Positions 51,590-60,824 of a stretch of DNA of 64,000 nt are shown here, piece by piece. Numbering within the stretch: position 1 is the first letter of the stretch; each line of letters begins with the position of its first letter. Made by a program: the position numbers and the translations under genes. The DNA is from Dyadobacter chenhuakuii (GTDB taxonomy: Bacteria > Bacteroidota > Bacteroidia > Cytophagales > Spirosomataceae): the NCBI RefSeq assembly GCF_023821985.2, contig NZ_CP098805.1, positions 5,385,001 to 5,449,000 of the forward strand, in the 5' to 3' direction. Under the pieces are notes generated by a model. It was not told where the DNA came from and did not search any database. It worked only from the letters and a program-made list of their open reading frames with translations.

Positions 51590-52588
51590 ATGAAAATTTT
51601 AATTACCGGTGCGACAGGTTTGGTTGGAAGCGCTACTGCACGGAAGTTTCTTGCTGAAAATCATGAAGTATTTGCCCTAGCCAGGCCCGACTCTGACCGA
51701 AGCCTGCTTGCGGATGTTGCTTCAAAAATACATTGGGTAGAAGGGGACATTCTGGACATCAGCGCGCTGGAAAGCGCGGTGGAGAATATGGACATGGTCG
51801 TACATACGGCTGCTGTTGTTTCTTTTATTCCAAAGGAGCGGAAGTCAATGTATAAGGTGAATGTGGAGGGGACTGCGAATGTTGTGAATGTGTGTCTTAA
51901 ATATAAAATCGGCGAATTATGTCATGTGAGCAGCATTGCGGCAATCGGCAGGCCGGACGCGCGGAAAGCCATTCCGGGAAAAGATGTGGTCCTGGACGAA
52001 AATCATCGCTGGGAAGATTCCCCGGAGAATTCGGAATATGCGAAAAGCAAACATTTGGCGGAACTGGAAGTGTGGCGTGGAATCGCGGAAGGGCTTAATG
52101 CGGTGATCGTCAACCCCACATTGATCCTAGGTGAAGGGGATTGGAGTAAGAGCAGCACCCAGATTTTCGGTTATGTTTTTAAAGAAAAACCGTTTTACAC
52201 AGAAGGCATCGCGAATTATGTGGACGTAAAAGACGTTGCCGACATTATATTCCAGCTTATGTTATCTGACATCTCCGGAGAAAGATTTTTGCTGAATGGC
52301 GGGAGCATTTCTTATCAGAATTTGTTCAATACAATTGCAGATGCAATGCACAAAAAAAGGCCGTCGTTTAAGGTGGGTACCGGACTTGCCGGAATTATTT
52401 GGCGGTTCGAAGCGGTAAGGACGTGGTTACTAGGAACAAAGCCGTTAATTACGAAGGAAACGGCCAAATCTGCGGCCAGAAAGATCAGTTACGACAACGG
52501 GAAAATCCGGAAAGCATTGAATTTTGAGTTCCAACCCATTGAGCGAACGGTTGCCAGGGTAAGTGAAAGTTTGCTTGGCAAGATTTGA
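51590..52588 (+). CDS. NAD-dependent epimerase/dehydratase (extended SDR)
   Basis: A 332-residue extended SDR. ILITGATGLVGSATARKFL is the NAD(P)-binding glycine motif; HTAAVVSFIPKER and the SSIAAIGRPD segment precede the YAKSKHLAELE motif with Tyr and Lys. VNPTLILGEGDW and VDVKDVADII are typical of the dihydroflavonol-reductase/hopanoid-associated group. ATG 51590 is used since the terminator lies upstream. The substrate is not predictable. Confidence 0.88.
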   Translation: MKILITGATGLVGSATARKFLAENHEVFALARPDSDRSLLADVASKIHWVEGDILDISALESAVENMDMVVHTAAVVSFIPKERKSMYKVNVEGTANVVNVCLKYKIGELCHVSSIAAIGRPDARKAIPGKDVVLDENHRWEDSPENSEYAKSKHLAELEVWRGIAEGLNAVIVNPTLILGEGDWSKSSTQIFGYVFKEKPFYTEGIANYVDVKDVADIIFQLMLSDISGERFLLNGGSISYQNLFNTIADAMHKKRPSFKVGTGLAGIIWRFEAVRTWLLGTKPLITKETAKSAARKISYDNGKIRKALNFEFQPIERTVARVSESLLGKI

Positions 52589-52665
52589 ATAACGATTATT
52601 TATTTTATAACTTTCTCTGATTAATTAGTGGTGCGTTAGCCCTCAAATCTAACCTGACGGTCCGT

Positions 52666-54072
52666 ATGATGGAGAAAAATTTTGGGGAAAGAAAGGATTA
52701 TATGAAAGAAACATTGCTCAGGTTTGAAAGAATGCTTAAAACGAGTGAGCCGGTTTTTTTTGATTTGGATACTTACGAAAAAGTAACGGTTCACTACATT
52801 GAAAAGGGAGATTGGGACAAAGCATTTAAAGCGTGTGAGTTAGGGTTGTCGGATTATCCTTATTCGCTGGACCTCCTGCTGAATATGGTGCAGCTGCATG
52901 CCAACCGCGGTGAACATGAGCTGGCTATGGAGATTCTGGAAAGAGCTTCCCTTTTCCATCCCGGCGACATTGAAATTCCCTTCATGCAGGTTGCCATTTC
53001 CAATATGATGGGCGAGTTTGAAGAGGCCATTGAAGTGTTGGAAAATCTTCTGCAACGTGTTGAAGACCAGGACGAAATATATTTTCAAATAGGGCAGACT
53101 TATCAGAATTGGGGTAAGTATGACGAGGCGATCAAGTTTTATAAAAAGTCGCTCCGGAACAACCTGAATAATGAGAGTGCGCTATATGAACTTGCACATT
53201 GCCTGGATTTGGTAGGGCAGCTGGAAAGTCATCTCGAATACTACAATGAGCTTGTTGACCGCGACCCGTTTTCGCATCATGCCTGGTATAATCTGGGTAT
53301 AGCATTCAGTAAGCTCGAACGTTACGAGGATGCGGTGAATGCTTACGAATACGCAACATTGGTAAAGGAAGATTTTGCTTCGGCCTTTTTCCAATTGGGC
53401 AATTCGTACATGAACCTCGAAAAGTACGAAGACGCAAAAGAACAATATTTAAAAGCGATAGAACTCGAAGGCGAGCAGCCTGAAACTTGCTGCTGCCTGG
53501 GCACTTGCTACGAGAAACTGGGTCAATTTGAAACGGCCATCAAATATTACCGGCAGACTGTGAAGCTGGACAAGCAGTGGGATGATGGTTGGTATGGATT
53601 AGGGATATGTTTCAGTGAGCTGGGTCGTTGGTATGAGGCAGTTGGATTTTTACGTAAAGCCATTCAGATCACCGAATTAAACCCGGATTACTGGCTAGCG
53701 CTTGCTGAAACGGAGTTTAAAGTTGGTAATGTCATCTCAGCATTTGAAGCATTCGAAAAGGCGGCGGAAATAGAGCCATCCAATCCGGATATCTGGCTTA
53801 AATGGTCGCATGTGCTGTTTGAGCAGGGAAATTACGTTCGCGCCTGCGACCTCTTGCAAGCTGCAATTGACGAAATGCCCGAAGAAGCCGACCTCTATTA
53901 CAGAATGGCCGTTTATCAGATCCACGGCGGCACATATCGTGAAGCGCTTTTAAACCTGGAAACAGCATTAACGCTCGATTACGATGCGCATGTGCAGCTT
54001 TTCGACTTTTTCCCCGATCTGGAAAAACAAAAAGCCTTGTTCAGGATCATCGAGCAATACAGAGAGAAATAA
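52666..54072 (+). CDS. Tetratricopeptide-repeat protein
   Basis: A 468-residue cytoplasmic protein consisting almost wholly of TPR units, at least ten, for example IYFQIGQTYQNWGKYDEAIK, AWYNLGIAFSKLERYEDAVN, AFFQLGNSYMNLEKYEDAKE and GWYGLGICFSELGRWYEAVG. No other domain is visible. TPR arrays mediate protein contacts; the partner is unknown. It stops 1 base before the convergent GT4 stop. Confidence 0.92.
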   Translation: MMEKNFGERKDYMKETLLRFERMLKTSEPVFFDLDTYEKVTVHYIEKGDWDKAFKACELGLSDYPYSLDLLLNMVQLHANRGEHELAMEILERASLFHPGDIEIPFMQVAISNMMGEFEEAIEVLENLLQRVEDQDEIYFQIGQTYQNWGKYDEAIKFYKKSLRNNLNNESALYELAHCLDLVGQLESHLEYYNELVDRDPFSHHAWYNLGIAFSKLERYEDAVNAYEYATLVKEDFASAFFQLGNSYMNLEKYEDAKEQYLKAIELEGEQPETCCCLGTCYEKLGQFETAIKYYRQTVKLDKQWDDGWYGLGICFSELGRWYEAVGFLRKAIQITELNPDYWLALAETEFKVGNVISAFEAFEKAAEIEPSNPDIWLKWSHVLFEQGNYVRACDLLQAAIDEMPEEADLYYRMAVYQIHGGTYREALLNLETALTLDYDAHVQLFDFFPDLEKQKALFRIIEQYREK

Positions 54073-54073
54073 T

Positions 54074-55192
54074 TCAGCGGAGATTTTGATATAAATCCAC
54101 AAGCTGATGCGCAATATTTTCGCCGGAAAACTGGCTAATGTGCCGTTTTCCGGCTTCTACAAGCTGTTTTCTTAAAGCGGCATCAGTAATCAGTTTATTT
54201 AGCTGATGGCTGATGTCTTCTTTTTGATAGGGATCCGCATACAAACCTCCTGGTCCGCCAGCTTCTTCCAGACACGATCCTTTCGCTGCTAAAACGGGCG
54301 TCCCGCTGTGCAATGCTTCGAGAATAGGAATGCCAAAACCTTCATAAATAGAGATGTAAGCGAATATTTCAGCTTCCTGGTAAAGCGCTGGTAAATGTGC
54401 TGTGGGAACGTCATGGAGGATTTTTACCTTCTTTTCTAGGTTGTATTTTTGAATGTATTCCAAAATTTTGGGCGTATAACTTGTTGATTTGCCGACAAGG
54501 ATAAGCTGGAAATCATTACTGGCGACGCTAGCGAATGCTTCCACCAACCGGTGCTGATTTTTACGTTCTTCCAATGTTCCCACACACAAAATGTACTGCC
54601 CTGGAATGTCGTATATGCGCCTGATCTCTTCTTTTTTATTTTGTTCAACCCTTTGTTTAAAAATAGGATTACAATCCTGGTAAATAACCTGGATCTTCTC
54701 ACTATCAACATGGTATAGCGCTATTAAGTCTCGCTTTGTCTGCTCGCTGATGGCAATAACTGAGTCTGCGCGGCGGCATGCCGACTGGAATTTATGTCGG
54801 TAAATAAGCCTGTCGATGGGCTTGAACAAATGCGGAAGCCGTTCAAAGATCAGATCATGGATCGTAACCACTGACTTAATTCCGGTATTTTGCAATCCTT
54901 GCGGGAGTTCGTTGCTCAACCCGTGAAACACATCAATGTTATCCGCTTTCAGCTGCTTCGTAATAGATGCGTAGCGCCAGTAAGCTGAGAGCTTTTTATC
55001 CAGGAATGTCTGCGGAATGCGAATGTTATTTTCCGGGAAACCGGGAAAAAGTTTTGCCTTATTTTTTGGCGTGTAGGCCAGGTAAGTTGGTGCTTTTTCA
55101 TTTGTCAGAAGCGCATCGAGCACAAAACGACTGTAATTTCCAAGTCCGGTTTTATTGGCAAAAGCTCTTTTGGCATCAAATCCAACGCGCAT
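54074..55192 (-). CDS. Glycosyltransferase family 4
   Basis: A 372-residue GT-B glycosyltransferase. GFDAKRAFANKTGLGNYSR is the N-terminal loop for acceptor binding, VVTIHDLIFERLPHLF follows, and the C-terminal domain has ILCVGTLEERKNQHRLVEAF, LVGKSTSY, and the EX7E-like YEGFGIPILEALHSGTPVL with GSCLEEAGGPGGLYADP. Substrate is unknown; the relation to WbpY-like mannosyltransferases is only by motif. Probably in surface glycan synthesis. Confidence 0.94.
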   Translation of the reverse strand: MRVGFDAKRAFANKTGLGNYSRFVLDALLTNEKAPTYLAYTPKNKAKLFPGFPENNIRIPQTFLDKKLSAYWRYASITKQLKADNIDVFHGLSNELPQGLQNTGIKSVVTIHDLIFERLPHLFKPIDRLIYRHKFQSACRRADSVIAISEQTKRDLIALYHVDSEKIQVIYQDCNPIFKQRVEQNKKEEIRRIYDIPGQYILCVGTLEERKNQHRLVEAFASVASNDFQLILVGKSTSYTPKILEYIQKYNLEKKVKILHDVPTAHLPALYQEAEIFAYISIYEGFGIPILEALHSGTPVLAAKGSCLEEAGGPGGLYADPYQKEDISHQLNKLITDAALRKQLVEAGKRHISQFSGENIAHQLVDLYQNLR

Positions 55193-55229
55193 AACTGGTG
55201 CTTTTCAAGGGTTTCAGAGCAAAAGTCTG

Positions 55230-55237
55230 TAATTTTG
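55230..55237 (+). promoter_or_regulatory. Candidate -7 box upstream of the first M16 peptidase
   Basis: TAATTTTG matches TAnnTTTG in the divergent gap between GT4 and the peptidase. A TTTTC at 55203-55207 lies about 22 bases ahead, a possible weak -33. Confidence 0.4.
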
Positions 55238-55283
55238 TGGATACCACCGAAAATTATTGGTGCCTATTTTGTGTTCAAAAGGA

Positions 55284-56576
55284 ATGAAGAGAGATAACGT
55301 CCAGAAACAGGGTAACCCCAAATCTACCACACTACCAATCACAGAAGATTATCATTTACATACGCTTGCCAACGGGATCCGCATTGCTCATAAGCGGGTC
55401 CCTTATACGCAAATCGCGCATTGCGGCATCATGCTCGACATCGGAAGCCGCGATGAATTGCCACATCAGCAGGGGCTAGCCCATTTCTGGGAGCATATGG
55501 CCTTTAAAGGAACTGAAAAACGCAGTTCTTACCACATTATCAACAGGTTAGAGAATGTGGGTGGAGAACTTAATGCTTATACAACCAAAGAAAAAATTTG
55601 TTTCCACGCCTCGGTCCTCGACGATCATTTCGATAAGGCCATGGATTTGCTGGCGGACATTACATTTCATTCTGTTTTTCCGGAAAAGCAAATTGAGCGT
55701 GAGCGCAATGTGATTCTGGAGGAAATGTCCATGTACATTGATTCTCCCGAAGACGCCATTCAGGATGATTTTGACCAGCTCATTTTTCCCGATCATGCCC
55801 TGGGAAATAATATATTAGGGACAGCAGAAACCGTAGGCTCGTTTGGCAAAGCGGATTTAATGCAATTTATCAACGACAACATCGATACGGAGCGCATTGT
55901 GGTTTCTTCTGTTAGCCGTTTGCCTTTTTCGAAAGTAATTCGGGTAGCGGAGAAATATCTGGGCAACATTCCACATCGTAAAACATCCCGAATCAGGCAG
56001 GCGCCATTGGAGTATGTGCCTGTAAGTCAGCAAAAAGAACGCTCTATTTCTCAGGCGCAATGTGCTATGGGCCAGCCGGCATATCCATTGCTTGACGACA
56101 GGAGATTGTCCTTTTTTATGCTGGTCAATCTGCTGGGCGGGCCGGGAATGAATTCCAGGTTTAACCTTTCTTTGCGCGAGAAATATGGTTTTGTTTACTC
56201 TATTGAAGGAAATTACACGCCTTATCTGGACACTGGCTTCATGGGTATTTTCTTTGGGACAGAACAAAAACAGCTCACCAAAAGCATTTCCCTGATTCAT
56301 AAGGAGCTTAAAAAAATCCGCGAAGTACCATTGTCGGTGCTGCAACTGCATCAAACCAAGGTGCAGCTTATGGGACAACTGGCTATGTCTGAGGAGAGTA
56401 ACATGAGCTTTATGCTGATGATGGCCAAAAGCTTGCTGGATACGGGCCGCGTGGATTCACTTCCTGAAATCTTTACCGAGATCGAGCAGATCACCGCGTT
56501 ACAGTTGCAGGATATTGCACAGGAAATGTTCAAAGAGGAGAATTTCAGCTATCTCACTTTTCTTCCCGAAGATTAA
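55284..56576 (+). CDS. M16-family zinc peptidase
   Basis: A 430-residue single-chain M16 peptidase. The inverted zinc motif HxxEH is HFWEH in GLAHFWEHMAFKGTEKR, and the further zinc Glu lies in ERERNVILEEMSMY, about 75 residues on. NAYTTKEKICFHASVL and the C-terminal LREKYGFVYSIEGNYTP (R/Y motif) match the PqqL/YmxG-like group. ATG at 55284 is chosen; the earlier TTG adds nine non-conserved residues. Cytoplasmic, without signal peptide. Another M16 gene lies convergently downstream. Confidence 0.93.
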   Translation: MKRDNVQKQGNPKSTTLPITEDYHLHTLANGIRIAHKRVPYTQIAHCGIMLDIGSRDELPHQQGLAHFWEHMAFKGTEKRSSYHIINRLENVGGELNAYTTKEKICFHASVLDDHFDKAMDLLADITFHSVFPEKQIERERNVILEEMSMYIDSPEDAIQDDFDQLIFPDHALGNNILGTAETVGSFGKADLMQFINDNIDTERIVVSSVSRLPFSKVIRVAEKYLGNIPHRKTSRIRQAPLEYVPVSQQKERSISQAQCAMGQPAYPLLDDRRLSFFMLVNLLGGPGMNSRFNLSLREKYGFVYSIEGNYTPYLDTGFMGIFFGTEQKQLTKSISLIHKELKKIREVPLSVLQLHQTKVQLMGQLAMSEESNMSFMLMMAKSLLDTGRVDSLPEIFTEIEQITALQLQDIAQEMFKEENFSYLTFLPED

Positions 56577-56613
56577 CATAAGCTATTTCTCACTGCACGG
56601 CAGGTGCGACTTG

Positions 56614-57870
56614 TCAGACAAGCGCAACCTGCTTTTCTTCTGCGCGATAATATAACGTAGAGGCATTTTCGGGCCTTAATACGGATTTTGCTGCTTTCTG
56701 AATGTCGGCAGACGTCAGATTCCGGATAATCTCCGCATCCTCGTTGGCCCAATCTACATTGCCGGCATTGGCTGCAAATGCCAGATTCATCGCACGGTTC
56801 AGCAGCTCAACTTCCGAGAAAGCCAGCGAAGCTTCCGACTGGTTTTTTACTTTGGTAACCTCGTCATCGTTGGCGCCGTTTGCCACCATTTCGCTGAGTA
56901 TATCCGTCACAGCTGCATCTGCTTCTTCCAGACTAACACCAGGATTTAAGTTGCCTTTGATCAAAAGCAAGCCCGGATCAAGTGACGAAGTAACGCTGGC
57001 GCTGATGCTGTTGAAAATAGATCTTTCTTTCAAAAGGCTTTGGTACAAACGCGACGATTTGCCACGTCCCAGAATATCACTCAGCAGATCGGTTGCGTAA
57101 AAGCCGTTTTCGTATCTGCCCGGCATGTGATAAACTTTGATCAGAGAATTTAACGGAACGGCCGCTGAGATTTCCAAATGTCTCGCTTCATTCTGTGCAG
57201 ACTCCCGCGGCAGGTTGCGCATATAAGGAGTACCCGGAGGAATGTCCCCAAACCATTTATTGGCTAATTCACGCACCTGAGCCGTCTTTATAGCTCCGGC
57301 AACGACCATTACGGCATTGTTGGGACGATAAAACCGGAAGAAAAAGTCCTGAACATCATCCATAGTTGCCCTTTCTATATGGTCAATGTCCTTGCCGATT
57401 GTTGCCCAGCGGTAGGGATGCTGCTTATACGCCAATGGCCTTAATTTCAACCACATATCACCATAAGGCTGGTTCAGATAACGCTGTTTGAACTCTTCAA
57501 TCACCACTTTGCGCTGCACTTCCAGTACATTGGGATCAAAAGAAAGGCTCATCATTCTATCCGATTCCAGCCAAAAAGCCGTTTCTATATTGTCTGCGGG
57601 TAATGTAATGTAGTAGTTGGTAATGTCGGGTGAAGTGAAAGCATTGTTTTCCCCACCTACATTCTGGACCGGAATATCGTAGCTGGGAATGTTTTTGGAG
57701 CCGCCGAACATCAGGTGTTCAAACAAATGTGCAAATCCAGTCCGCTCCTCATCCTCATCCCGTGAACCAACATTGTACAAGATATTTACGGCAGCCATTG
57801 GTGTTGAAAAATCTTCATGAACAAAAACTTTCAAGCCATTATCCAGGGTGAACTGCTCGTAACGAATCAT
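56614..57870 (-). CDS. M16-family zinc peptidase
   Basis: A 418-residue M16 peptidase. HLFEH in GFAHLFEHLMFGGSKN is the zinc motif, the later Glu is in VQRKVVIEEFKQR, and NAFTSPDITNYYITLP is conserved. The C-terminal half has LSDILGRGKSSRLYQSLLKE, the conserved R/Y block. ATG at 57870 is the start, as MIRYEQFTLDNGLKVFV is the family start. Both M16 proteins keep all zinc ligands, so they are probably two active enzymes rather than an active/inactive pair. Confidence 0.93.
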   Translation of the reverse strand: MIRYEQFTLDNGLKVFVHEDFSTPMAAVNILYNVGSRDEDEERTGFAHLFEHLMFGGSKNIPSYDIPVQNVGGENNAFTSPDITNYYITLPADNIETAFWLESDRMMSLSFDPNVLEVQRKVVIEEFKQRYLNQPYGDMWLKLRPLAYKQHPYRWATIGKDIDHIERATMDDVQDFFFRFYRPNNAVMVVAGAIKTAQVRELANKWFGDIPPGTPYMRNLPRESAQNEARHLEISAAVPLNSLIKVYHMPGRYENGFYATDLLSDILGRGKSSRLYQSLLKERSIFNSISASVTSSLDPGLLLIKGNLNPGVSLEEADAAVTDILSEMVANGANDDEVTKVKNQSEASLAFSEVELLNRAMNLAFAANAGNVDWANEDAEIIRNLTSADIQKAAKSVLRPENASTLYYRAEEKQVALV

Positions 57871-57983
57871 AATATCAGTGAGTAGATTAATTTTTGAAAC
57901 CCGCCATCTTGTTTTGCGGTTATTAACAAAGCTAATGTTCCGGTGCGGTTCCACCAAACCATTTTGAGTTTATAGTACATGCC

Positions 57984-59099
57984 ATGCAAAATACCCTTCG
58001 GTTTCTTTTTTTATTTTTACTCACACTCTGTTCGCTTCCTGCACCTGCCCAACTTCTGAATGACCCGGCATCGTTAAAACATGTTCAGCAGAGCCTGGAC
58101 AAAATATACAATTACGAGTTTGAGGAGGCGGAGGTTTTTATGCATCAGGTTCAAAAAAAATATCCTAATCACCCCGTTTCCTACATTCTGGACTCGTTTG
58201 TGCTCTTCTGGAAACATTTGCCGATCAAGGATAATCCCACAAAATCGAAGGAATACATTCACAAGCTGGATCAATGCCTTGAAGCCATTAATAAGAAGTA
58301 CGGAAAGAACAGTCTTGACCCGGAAGCAGTATTTTACACGATGGTTGCCCGCGGTTATATGGCCATGATGTACAATTACAAGGGTGAAATGATGAACGCG
58401 GCAGGGGAGGGTAAAAAGGCGTATAACGCATTTGTTGAAGGCCTGAAGCTGATCAACAAGAACCCTGAATTTTACTTCACTTCGGGGATGTATAACTATT
58501 ATGTCGAGGTATATCCCGAGGAACATTCCATGGTGAAGCCGCTCATGCTTTTCTTTAAAAGTGGGGATAAGGCATTAGGTTTAAAGCAAATAGATAATGC
58601 TACCAAAGTGGGTACGATAACACGTGCAGAAGCTAACTTTTACATTTCACACATTTATCTCAAATACGAATCAAGACCAGACAAAGCTGTTTACTACACA
58701 GACAGGCTCATTGATTTATATCCCAAAAATCCGCTTTTCTTGATGAAAAATGTAGAATCGCTGATCTTGGCAGCGAAATACGAGCAGGCAAGTAAGGAAT
58801 TGGCAATGTTAAAGAAACACACACAGGGTTTTTACCCCGTCGCCTGGCGGACTTTTCAGGGCTTATTGCACGAGAAACATGAAAAAGACGATGCTGCGGC
58901 CCAGCGAGAATATTTGCTGGCTTTGAAGACGCCGCATGATGATCAGTACACAAAAGAATATCATGCAATGGCTTACGCAGGCCTGGCGAGAGTTGCTTCA
59001 CGCGCCGGTAACAAGGGCAAAGCCAAAGATTATTACAAGAAATGCCTCGGAAAGGCTGAGTACAGGTCCCTGATTAAAGAGGCAAAAGCCTTTAAATGA
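57984..59099 (+). CDS. Exported TPR-like protein
   Basis: A 371-residue exported protein. It has a signal peptide (MQNTLRFLFLFLLTLCSLPAPAQ-type, cut near residue 22), then helical repeats with TPR character (HVQQSLDKIYNYEFEEAEV, LFLMKNVESLILAAKYEQAS, AYAGLARVASRAGNKGKAKD). No enzyme domain is recognised. Its last codons pair with those of the convergent amidohydrolase gene as an inverted repeat. Probably periplasmic; its function is unknown. Confidence 0.8.
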   Translation: MQNTLRFLFLFLLTLCSLPAPAQLLNDPASLKHVQQSLDKIYNYEFEEAEVFMHQVQKKYPNHPVSYILDSFVLFWKHLPIKDNPTKSKEYIHKLDQCLEAINKKYGKNSLDPEAVFYTMVARGYMAMMYNYKGEMMNAAGEGKKAYNAFVEGLKLINKNPEFYFTSGMYNYYVEVYPEEHSMVKPLMLFFKSGDKALGLKQIDNATKVGTITRAEANFYISHIYLKYESRPDKAVYYTDRLIDLYPKNPLFLMKNVESLILAAKYEQASKELAMLKKHTQGFYPVAWRTFQGLLHEKHEKDDAAAQREYLLALKTPHDDQYTKEYHAMAYAGLARVASRAGNKGKAKDYYKKCLGKAEYRSLIKEAKAFK

Positions 59100-59126
59100 G
59101 ATAATTATTTAGGGAAAAGGCTTTTG
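59083..59126. repeat. Inverted repeat spanning two convergent stop codons
   Basis: CAAAAGCCTTT (59083-59093) and AAAGGCTTTTG (59116-59126) are exact complements with a 22-base gap that holds both stop codons (59097-59099 plus, 59105-59107 minus). It is terminator-like but lies inside the coding ends; no long T-run follows. Confidence 0.6.
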
Positions 59127-60238
59127 TCCAGACCTGGGATGATGCGTAATGCATTTTTGTAATAGAGCTTTTTCAAAACTTCGTCAGAAAGGCCCATCCC
59201 ATACATTCTCCAAAATGCGTGGTATTTCTTGTGATAAGGAAAGTATTCGTCCTCAGTCTCCAAAACCCTGAAATAGGTCGCGTATTCGGCTGGCACCCAA
59301 CTGTCTTTACCAAATAACACGCGGTCCTGATACTTATCAAAAAACTTTTTGGCAGCCCGCGGCTGACGGCCTAGTTCCGCAATTACTGCTCCAATTTCAA
59401 CATACATATTAGGAAAAACGACCATCAGGCTGTCCAGTTTCTTTAAATTGTTAGGATACCAGCCCATATGCGCATTGATGAATGTCGTTTTAGGATTGCT
59501 TTTGAAAATGTGGTGCTGCTCGGCTATTAACGAATCAAACGGAACAGGATCTTTTGCGCCGCGTCGGCGGTTTGGATGGGTTTTCAGTTCAAGCCAGCGT
59601 TCATTGTAGCGGTCCATCGGGTCCCAGAATGACGGCACGTCGGCAGTATGGATCAGAACCGGGATTCCCAGCTCACCGCATTTTTTCCAGACAGGCTGCA
59701 AGCGCGGATCACTCACGGCAACACGATTGCCCTTATCATCCTTAATGCCGCTGAAACCAAGACTTTTGTAAATTTTCAACCCCTTTGCGCCCATTTTTAC
59801 ATCCGCTTCCAGTTGCGCAACAGCCTTAGCCGACCAGTCTTTTTCTCCAAAACCTTTGAACTGGAGATTGGTAAAAACTGCGATTCTTTTTGGCTCATTC
59901 TTCGCAACATTTTCCAGTGAGCCTTTCAATGTAGCCGTTCCCTCTTCCCACTCCTGCGACCAACCGCGACCGCTCAAATTGACCATTATAGCCATATTCA
60001 GCGCGTCCATTTCTTTTGTCAGCGCTTTCAGATCCTGCGTAGGCATCTGATATTGGTGATTATGGACGTCGATAAAGGGAAACTTAGCTTTTTTGGTAAT
60101 GTGCTCCTCTACTTTCAGCGTTGAGATAGGATCGTATTCCTCAAAGCCAATGGGTTGTGTAACCTGGCCGCCTTCCTGAGCGCAAGCGATAAATGTGAAA
60201 CCAATTACAATGGTGAGAGCAAGGAGAAGTTTTTTCAT
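59105..60238 (-). CDS. Exported amidohydrolase-family protein
   Basis: A 377-residue protein with signal peptide (ending FIACAQE). It belongs to the amidohydrolase-related (ACMSD-like) superfamily: FIDVHNHQYQMP with the HxH metal motif, NLSGRGWSQEWEEG, a KGLKIYKSLGF strand, VLIHTADVPSF, and FINAHMGWYPNNL plus the metal Asp in LFGKDSWVPAE. The exported location and the C-terminal location of the Asp fit the secreted members of the family in Bacteroidota. The substrate is unknown. Confidence 0.88.
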   Translation of the reverse strand: MKKLLLALTIVIGFTFIACAQEGGQVTQPIGFEEYDPISTLKVEEHITKKAKFPFIDVHNHQYQMPTQDLKALTKEMDALNMAIMVNLSGRGWSQEWEEGTATLKGSLENVAKNEPKRIAVFTNLQFKGFGEKDWSAKAVAQLEADVKMGAKGLKIYKSLGFSGIKDDKGNRVAVSDPRLQPVWKKCGELGIPVLIHTADVPSFWDPMDRYNERWLELKTHPNRRRGAKDPVPFDSLIAEQHHIFKSNPKTTFINAHMGWYPNNLKKLDSLMVVFPNMYVEIGAVIAELGRQPRAAKKFFDKYQDRVLFGKDSWVPAEYATYFRVLETEDEYFPYHKKYHAFWRMYGMGLSDEVLKKLYYKNALRIIPGLDKSLFPK

Positions 60239-60262
60239 GAAGGCGTTTTTTCAAGGGTTTGG

Positions 60263-60772
60263 TTAATGCGAGTTATTTATAGGAAAGAGGCTTGGCAAAT
60301 ATATCAATGCAACGCAATGTGCAGCGATTCCTTCTTCGCGGCCTACAAATCCTAACTGTTCAGAAGTTGTTGCTTTGATGGAAATATCCTCTTCGGGAAT
60401 TTGGGTGACTGCGGATAGGCAAGTTTTCATTTCAGGGATGTGTGGATTAAGCTTTGGGTTTTGTAACACGATTGTGACATCCACATTACCCACTTCAAAG
60501 CCTTTTTCACGGATCATTTCCAGCACTTTGGCTAACAATATTTTGCTGTCAACGCCCTTCCATTGCGGATCTTTATCGGAGAAATGGTAACCAATGTTTC
60601 GCATGTTCGCAGCGCCCAGCAACGCGTCGCACATGACGTGGCACACGACATCCGCATCTGAATGGCCTTTTGCACCGTGTGAATGCGGGATCAAAATCCC
60701 GCCCAGCCAGAATGGCCTGCCTTCTTCCAACTGATGCACATCATAACCCTGGCCAACGCGAAACGGAAACAT
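60263..60772 (-). CDS. ispF: 2-C-methyl-D-erythritol 2,4-cyclodiphosphate synthase
   Basis: Fifth committed step of the MEP isoprenoid pathway. The 169-residue protein has GQGYDVHQLEEGRPFWLGG with metal Asp and His, the HSDADVVCHVMCDALLGA segment with the second metal His, and GFVGREEGIAAHCVALI at the C-terminus. The last 15 residues are a short extension. No ispD is adjacent; it is followed by the amidohydrolase gene 24 bases later in the same direction. Confidence 0.97.
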   Translation of the reverse strand: MFPFRVGQGYDVHQLEEGRPFWLGGILIPHSHGAKGHSDADVVCHVMCDALLGAANMRNIGYHFSDKDPQWKGVDSKILLAKVLEMIREKGFEVGNVDVTIVLQNPKLNPHIPEMKTCLSAVTQIPEEDISIKATTSEQLGFVGREEGIAAHCVALIYLPSLFPINNSH

Positions 60773-60824
60773 GTATTTATTTTAAAAATTGAGGAACGTA
60801 GTAATTTTGGGATTTTTCGAAAGT

